Shown in pieces: positions 5,854 through 8,815 of a stretch of DNA of 8,815 bases. How positions within the stretch are numbered: position 1 is the first letter of the stretch; each line of letters starts with the position of its first letter. A program made the position numbers and the translations under genes. The notes beneath the pieces were generated by a model, which did not search any database, had not been told where the DNA came from, and saw only the letters and a list, made by a program, of their open reading frames with translations. Source of the stretch: Chloroflexota bacterium (GTDB taxonomy: Bacteria > Chloroflexota > Anaerolineae > Anaerolineales > UBA4823); assembly GCA_023395675.1 (NCBI GenBank), contig JAEWYL010000044.1, positions 1-8,815 of the forward strand, read 5' to 3'.

Positions 5854-6444
5854 TGTCTTTGCGAGAGGGAGAAGAAGAACCGCTCTCGCTAAGACGCAAA
5901 GACGCAAAGGAAGAGGGTTGAGTCCTTCTTTGCGTCTTAGCGTCTTTGCGAGAGATTTTCTTATCGGTGTGCATCGGTGTGCATCTGTGGTTATTGAATA
6001 AACCACAGAAACACACCGATAGACACAGATAAAAGAAGAAGAAGAACCGCTCTCGCAAAGACGCTAAGACGCAAAGGAAGAAGATTATGTTCTTCTTGGC
6101 GTCTTTGCGTCTTTGCGAGAGGTCTTCTTATCGGTGTGCATCGGTGTCAATCAGTGGTTTTTAAATGAACCACAGATGGACACGGATAGACACAGATAAA
6201 AGAAGAAGAACCACTCTCGCCAGGACGCAAAGGAAGAAGATTAAGTTCTTCTTGGCGCCTTTGCGTCTTTGCGAGAGATTTTCTTATCGGTGTGCATCCG
6301 TGTGCATCTGTGGTTGTTGAATGAACCACAGATGCACAGCGATAGACACAGATAAAAGAAGAAGAAGAACCGCTCTCGCTAAGACGCAAAGACGCAAAGG
6401 AAGAGGTTTAAGTTCTTCTTGGCGCCTTTGCGTCTTTGCGAGAG
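5854..6444. repeat. Alternating palindrome array (units A and B, period about 160-167 bp)
   Basis: Four copies of imperfect palindrome A start with CTCTCGC and end with GCGAGAG: 5883-5954, 6050-6121, 6214-6277 and 6373-6444. Their arms are built from AAGACGC modules. Three copies of palindrome B lie between them: about 5961-6032, 6128-6199 and 6284-6355. In B1, ATCGGTGT (5963-5970) pairs with ACACCGAT (6013-6020) and CTGTGGTT (5985-5992) with AACCACAG (6001-6008). Purine-rich GAA linkers precede each A unit. A lone right arm (TGTCTTTGCGAGAG, 5854-5867) opens the array. From memory, such ACGCAAAGACGCAAAG and ACCACAGAT motifs recur in many environmental bacterial genomes and generate false ORFs. 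This is not a CRISPR array. Confidence 0.85.
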
Positions 6445-6505
6445 CTCTTCTTTTTTCTTCCGCCGGCTGTGGATAATCTCCAAAGACCGGCCGCGCTTCT
6501 GATGG

Positions 6506-6511
6506 TAAGAT
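6506..6511 (+). promoter_or_regulatory. Candidate -10 box giving a leaderless phosphatase mRNA
   Basis: TAAGAT ends 7 bp before the ATG at 6519, so transcription would begin at or beside the start codon. No Shine-Dalgarno sequence precedes the gene, which fits a leaderless message. A second -10-like box, GATAAT (6472-6477), lies further upstream and would give a conventional leader of about 35 nt. Confidence 0.3.
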
Positions 6512-6518
6512 AGCGGGT

Positions 6519-7019
6519 ATGGATTTTTCCCGGATTACGGATACCCTCTTCATCGGCACGACGCCGAAATCGGAAGCTTACGACCGGCTGCGCGAGCTGG
6601 GGGTGGGCCTGGTGATCAATATGCGCTGGGAGCGCCGCCCCTACCGCGACCCGCACACCTCCCCCATCCCCACCCTGTGGCTGCCCACCTTCGATTCCCC
6701 GCTGATCCCCATTCCGGTGCGGGTGCTGATGCGCGGGGCCCTGGCGGCCCAGGAGACGCTGGCCCAGGGCAAGAAAGTGTACGTCCACTGCCAGATGGGG
6801 CGCCACCGGGGGGTGGCGATTGGGTCTGCGGTGCTCATCGCCCAGGGATACGAACCGGAGGAGGCCATGCGCCTGATCAAAAAGGCGCGCCCGGTGGCCG
6901 ACCCCGACGCCTGGTATATCCGGCGGCAGATCCTGCGTTTCGCCCGGGCCTGGAAGCGCCTGCACCCGGACGAGGCGCAGCCGGCGCCCTCCCCCTCCGC
7001 GCCCGAACAGGGGGATTAG
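6519..7019 (+). CDS. Dual-specificity / protein-tyrosine phosphatase-like protein
   Basis: A 166-residue cytoplasmic protein with the cysteine phosphatase signature CX5R: H90-C91-QMGRH-R97. C91 would form the phospho-cysteine intermediate and R97 would bind phosphate. D59 in PTFDSP is the likely general acid. The opening SRITDTLFIGTTPKSEAY and the ending ADPDAWYIRRQILRFARAW fit the compact bacterial DSP fold. Residues 151-166 are a charged, proline-rich tail. R97 is followed by G98 and not the usual serine or threonine, which may lower turnover. The substrate is unknown; phosphoprotein, phosphoinositide or RNA-type substrates are possible within this superfamily. The gene stands alone after the palindrome array. 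It converges on the WD40 operon, and the two stop codons overlap in TTAG (7016-7019). Confidence 0.82.
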   Translation: MDFSRITDTLFIGTTPKSEAYDRLRELGVGLVINMRWERRPYRDPHTSPIPTLWLPTFDSPLIPIPVRVLMRGALAAQETLAQGKKVYVHCQMGRHRGVAIGSAVLIAQGYEPEEAMRLIKKARPVADPDAWYIRRQILRFARAWKRLHPDEAQPAPSPSAPEQGD

Positions 7020-8137
7020 GGCGCCCCTTCCCCCAGATCCCAAAACTGCAGGGCGGCGTCCAGCCCGCCGGAGACCAGCCAGCGCCCGTCGGGGCTGAAG
7101 GCCAGGCAGGTGGCGGCCAGGGAATGCCCCTCCAGGCGGGCCAGCTCCACGCCCGAACCCACCTCCCACAGGCGCACGCTCCCGTCCCCGCCGGCGGAGG
7201 CGGCGCGCTGCCCGCCGGGGCTGAAGGTCACCGCCCAGACCAGCGCGCCGTAGCGCCCGGCCTCGCCGGAGTGCCCGGACGGGGTCGGGAGCGAGGTCCC
7301 GGTCGCCAGGTCCCAGGTAAACACGCCGTTCTCGGTATCGCCGGCCGCCAGGCGGGCGCCGTCCGGGCTGAGGGCCAGGCTGTAGAAGGAGACGGCCTGT
7401 TCCTCCTGCCCGGGGCGCTGCAGGGTCTGCATAAAGCGCCCGCTGGCGAGCTCGCGCAGGCGGACGACGTTGGCGTTGGCGATGGCGAGGCCGGCGCCGT
7501 CGGGGGTGAAGGCGATGGCGGGCACGGCGAAGGCCCCGCCGATCATCTCAATCTGGGGTTCGGGCTCCTCGCCGCCCTCCTGGAGCAGGGCGTCCAGGTC
7601 CCACAGGCGGGCCATGCCGTCGTTGCCGGCGGAGGCCAGCAGGGCGCCGTCGGGGCTGAAGCGCACGGCGTTGGCGCCCTTGCGGTGCGCCTGGAAGCGC
7701 AAGACCGGCGCGCCGCCGGCCTCGCCCGCCGCGGGCAGGTCCCACACCTGCACGGCCCCGTCGCGCCCGGCCGCCGCCAGCCGCCGCCCGTCGGGGCTGA
7801 AGGCCAGGGAGGTGGACCACACCCCGGCCTCCAGGCGGCCTGCTTCGCGGGGCGGGCCCGAAGCCAGCCCGTCCACCGCGTAGAGGTGGATATTCTCCCC
7901 GGCTGCGGCCGCCAGCAGCTCCCCGCCGGGAGACCAGGCGGCGGCCAGCACCAGGTCGTAGCGCTCGAACTGCAGGCGCGCCGCCGCAGCCGGGGCCTGC
8001 CCCTGGCGGGCGGCGCCCTCCGCAGCCCCGCCCCGGGCCCAGCCGGCGGGCAGAGCCGCCAGGCAGAGGGCCAGGAGCGCCAGCGCACCCAACAGCCGGC
8101 CCCGCAGCCCGCGGCCCCCCGGCGCCCCCGCGCTCAT
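7016..8137 (-). CDS. Exported seven-bladed WD40 beta-propeller protein
   Basis: A 373-residue protein. Residues 11-35 form an arginine-preceded hydrophobic signal peptide (RGRLLGALALLALCLAALPA). A likely signal peptidase I site follows near GWA-RG. The cysteine at 25 is preceded by leucine, so a lipoprotein site is unlikely. Seven WD40 blades are visible, at about residues 57-90, 106-135, 152-183, 204-230, 248-277, 297-326 and 340-368. Most carry FSPDG followed by a closing WDL-like motif, and seven blades give a complete propeller. Such domains bind proteins, and the ligand is unknown. The start at 8137 is chosen because ATGA overlaps the stop of the upstream WD40 gene and GGGGGG lies 4 nt before it. 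An in-frame ATG at 8149 would add only four residues. Confidence 0.88.
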   Translation of the reverse strand: MSAGAPGGRGLRGRLLGALALLALCLAALPAGWARGGAAEGAARQGQAPAAAARLQFERYDLVLAAAWSPGGELLAAAAGENIHLYAVDGLASGPPREAGRLEAGVWSTSLAFSPDGRRLAAAGRDGAVQVWDLPAAGEAGGAPVLRFQAHRKGANAVRFSPDGALLASAGNDGMARLWDLDALLQEGGEEPEPQIEMIGGAFAVPAIAFTPDGAGLAIANANVVRLRELASGRFMQTLQRPGQEEQAVSFYSLALSPDGARLAAGDTENGVFTWDLATGTSLPTPSGHSGEAGRYGALVWAVTFSPGGQRAASAGGDGSVRLWEVGSGVELARLEGHSLAATCLAFSPDGRWLVSGGLDAALQFWDLGEGAP

Positions 8138-8815
8138 GGAACCCCCCATAACCAGACGCTGCCGTCATAGGAGCCGGAGGCCAGCAGGCGCCCGTCCGGC
8201 GAGAACGCCAGGCGCGTGACCCCGCTGGTATGCCCCTGCAGGGTGCGCGCCAGCCCTCCCGCGCTCAACGACCACACCTGCACCGGGCTGCCGGAGCGGC
8301 CCGGCTGGTAGCGCGGGTAGCTGATCCCGGAGGCCAGCAGGTCGCCGTCGGGGTGAAATGCCAGGCTCTCCACCACCCCGTCCGCCTGGAACTGGCCCAC
8401 CTGGGTCTGCTGGTCCAGGTCCCAGATGCGGATATCGCCGTCGTAATGGCCGCTGACCAGGGTGGACCCGTCGGAGGAGAAGGCCAGGCTGCTCACCGCC
8501 CCGGTGAAGGAGGTGAAGAAGATCAGCTCGGGGTCGTCCGGGTTGGCCAGGTCCCAGACCTGGACGGCGTAGCGGTGCGGGGCGGTGGCGATGCGGCTGC
8601 CGTCGGGGGAGAAGACCAGGTCCAGCACGGTCGTGGTGGTGGTGATCGCCTGGGTCACCTGCCAGGTGAGGGTGCTGCGGAACTCCAGCACGTTGACCGG
8701 CTTGATCTCGGGGGCGCTCCACACGGTGAGCAGGCGGGCGCTGCCCGGGGTGAAGAGCAGCTGGCGGAGGGGGCGGCGCTCGAGGAAGAGCACGCCGCGC
8801 GCCTCCCAGAAGGGG
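8134..8815 (-). CDS. WD40 repeat protein, N-terminal part beyond the window
   Basis: The frame is open to the right edge, so the true start lies outside. The visible 226 residues hold one degenerate and four clear WD40 blades, for example LVFSPDGSRIATA ending in VQVWDL, and LAFSPDGRLLASGSYDGSVW near the C-terminus. The protein ends immediately after the last blade (WLWGVP). A GTG at 8793 is in frame, but sequence compatible with coding continues upstream of it (FWEARG...), so it is probably internal. Its stop overlaps the next gene's start as ATGA, which indicates translational coupling. The role is unknown; together the two proteins may form paired propellers. Confidence 0.85.
   Translation of the reverse strand, partial: PFWEARGVLFLERRPLRQLLFTPGSARLLTVWSAPEIKPVNVLEFRSTLTWQVTQAITTTTTVLDLVFSPDGSRIATAPHRYAVQVWDLANPDDPELIFFTSFTGAVSSLAFSSDGSTLVSGHYDGDIRIWDLDQQTQVGQFQADGVVESLAFHPDGDLLASGISYPRYQPGRSGSPVQVWSLSAGGLARTLQGHTSGVTRLAFSPDGRLLASGSYDGSVWLWGVP

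Noticed and set aside
5854..6444. Regular repeats resembling a CRISPR array
   Set aside because: Units are long imperfect palindromes of two kinds with repeated linkers. There are no unique spacers and no cas genes.
5803..6559. Several 67-91 codon minus-strand frames (SRKDAKTQR, SLRLSESGSS-like)
   Set aside because: They are translations of the palindrome array and change with each repeat unit. This is a common source of false ORFs.
6408..7169. 253-codon minus-strand frame across the phosphatase gene
   Set aside because: It is antisense to a gene with a clear CX5R motif and has no domain of its own.
6677..8170. 497-codon open frame on the plus strand
   Set aside because: It covers the phosphatase in a wrong frame and the WD40 gene antisense. 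The composition is repetitive and G/A/Q/P-rich.

Overview
The window is high-GC bacterial DNA. Its gene content is a soluble GAF/PAS multi-sensor histidine kinase, NarL-type response regulators, a GlsB/YeaQ-type small membrane protein and secreted WD40 propellers. Large structured intergenic repeats lie between the genes. Together this suggests an environmental Chloroflexota bacterium (Anaerolineae-like). That placement is inferred from gene style only, because no marker gene is present.

Layout from left to right. Positions 1-430 hold a non-coding, very GC-rich tandem repeat of about 240 bp built on a GCGCCTTGCACC palindrome. After an AT-richer promoter region with three GGTAGGG boxes comes a stand-alone receiver-domain gene (605-1027, +) with a strong terminator. 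Positions 1100-1560 are gene-free and contain several hairpins, one of them a terminator-like hairpin facing left. A GlsB/YeaQ-type membrane protein gene follows (1696-1959, +). Two hairpins then separate it from the convergent kinase/regulator operon.

That operon is read leftwards: a 980-residue GAF-GAF-PAS-PAS-PAS-HisKA_3-HATPase kinase (2748-5690), then a full-length NarL-type regulator (2063-2695) 52 bp behind it. The lone receiver at 605 is about 50% identical to the receiver of this regulator by hand alignment. It could therefore share or compete for the same kinase. Positions 5854-6444 are an array of two alternating imperfect palindromes (period about 160-167 bp). The array sits between the kinase promoter and a rightward gene for a dual-specificity-type phosphatase (6519-7019).

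The right end holds two leftward WD40 genes joined by an ATGA overlap. The first is cut by the window edge. The second is a complete, apparently exported seven-bladed propeller, and its stop codon overlaps that of the convergent phosphatase gene. The best candidates for unusual biology are the receiver-only regulator with its triple-box promoter and mini-ORF leader, and the mosaic palindrome array.
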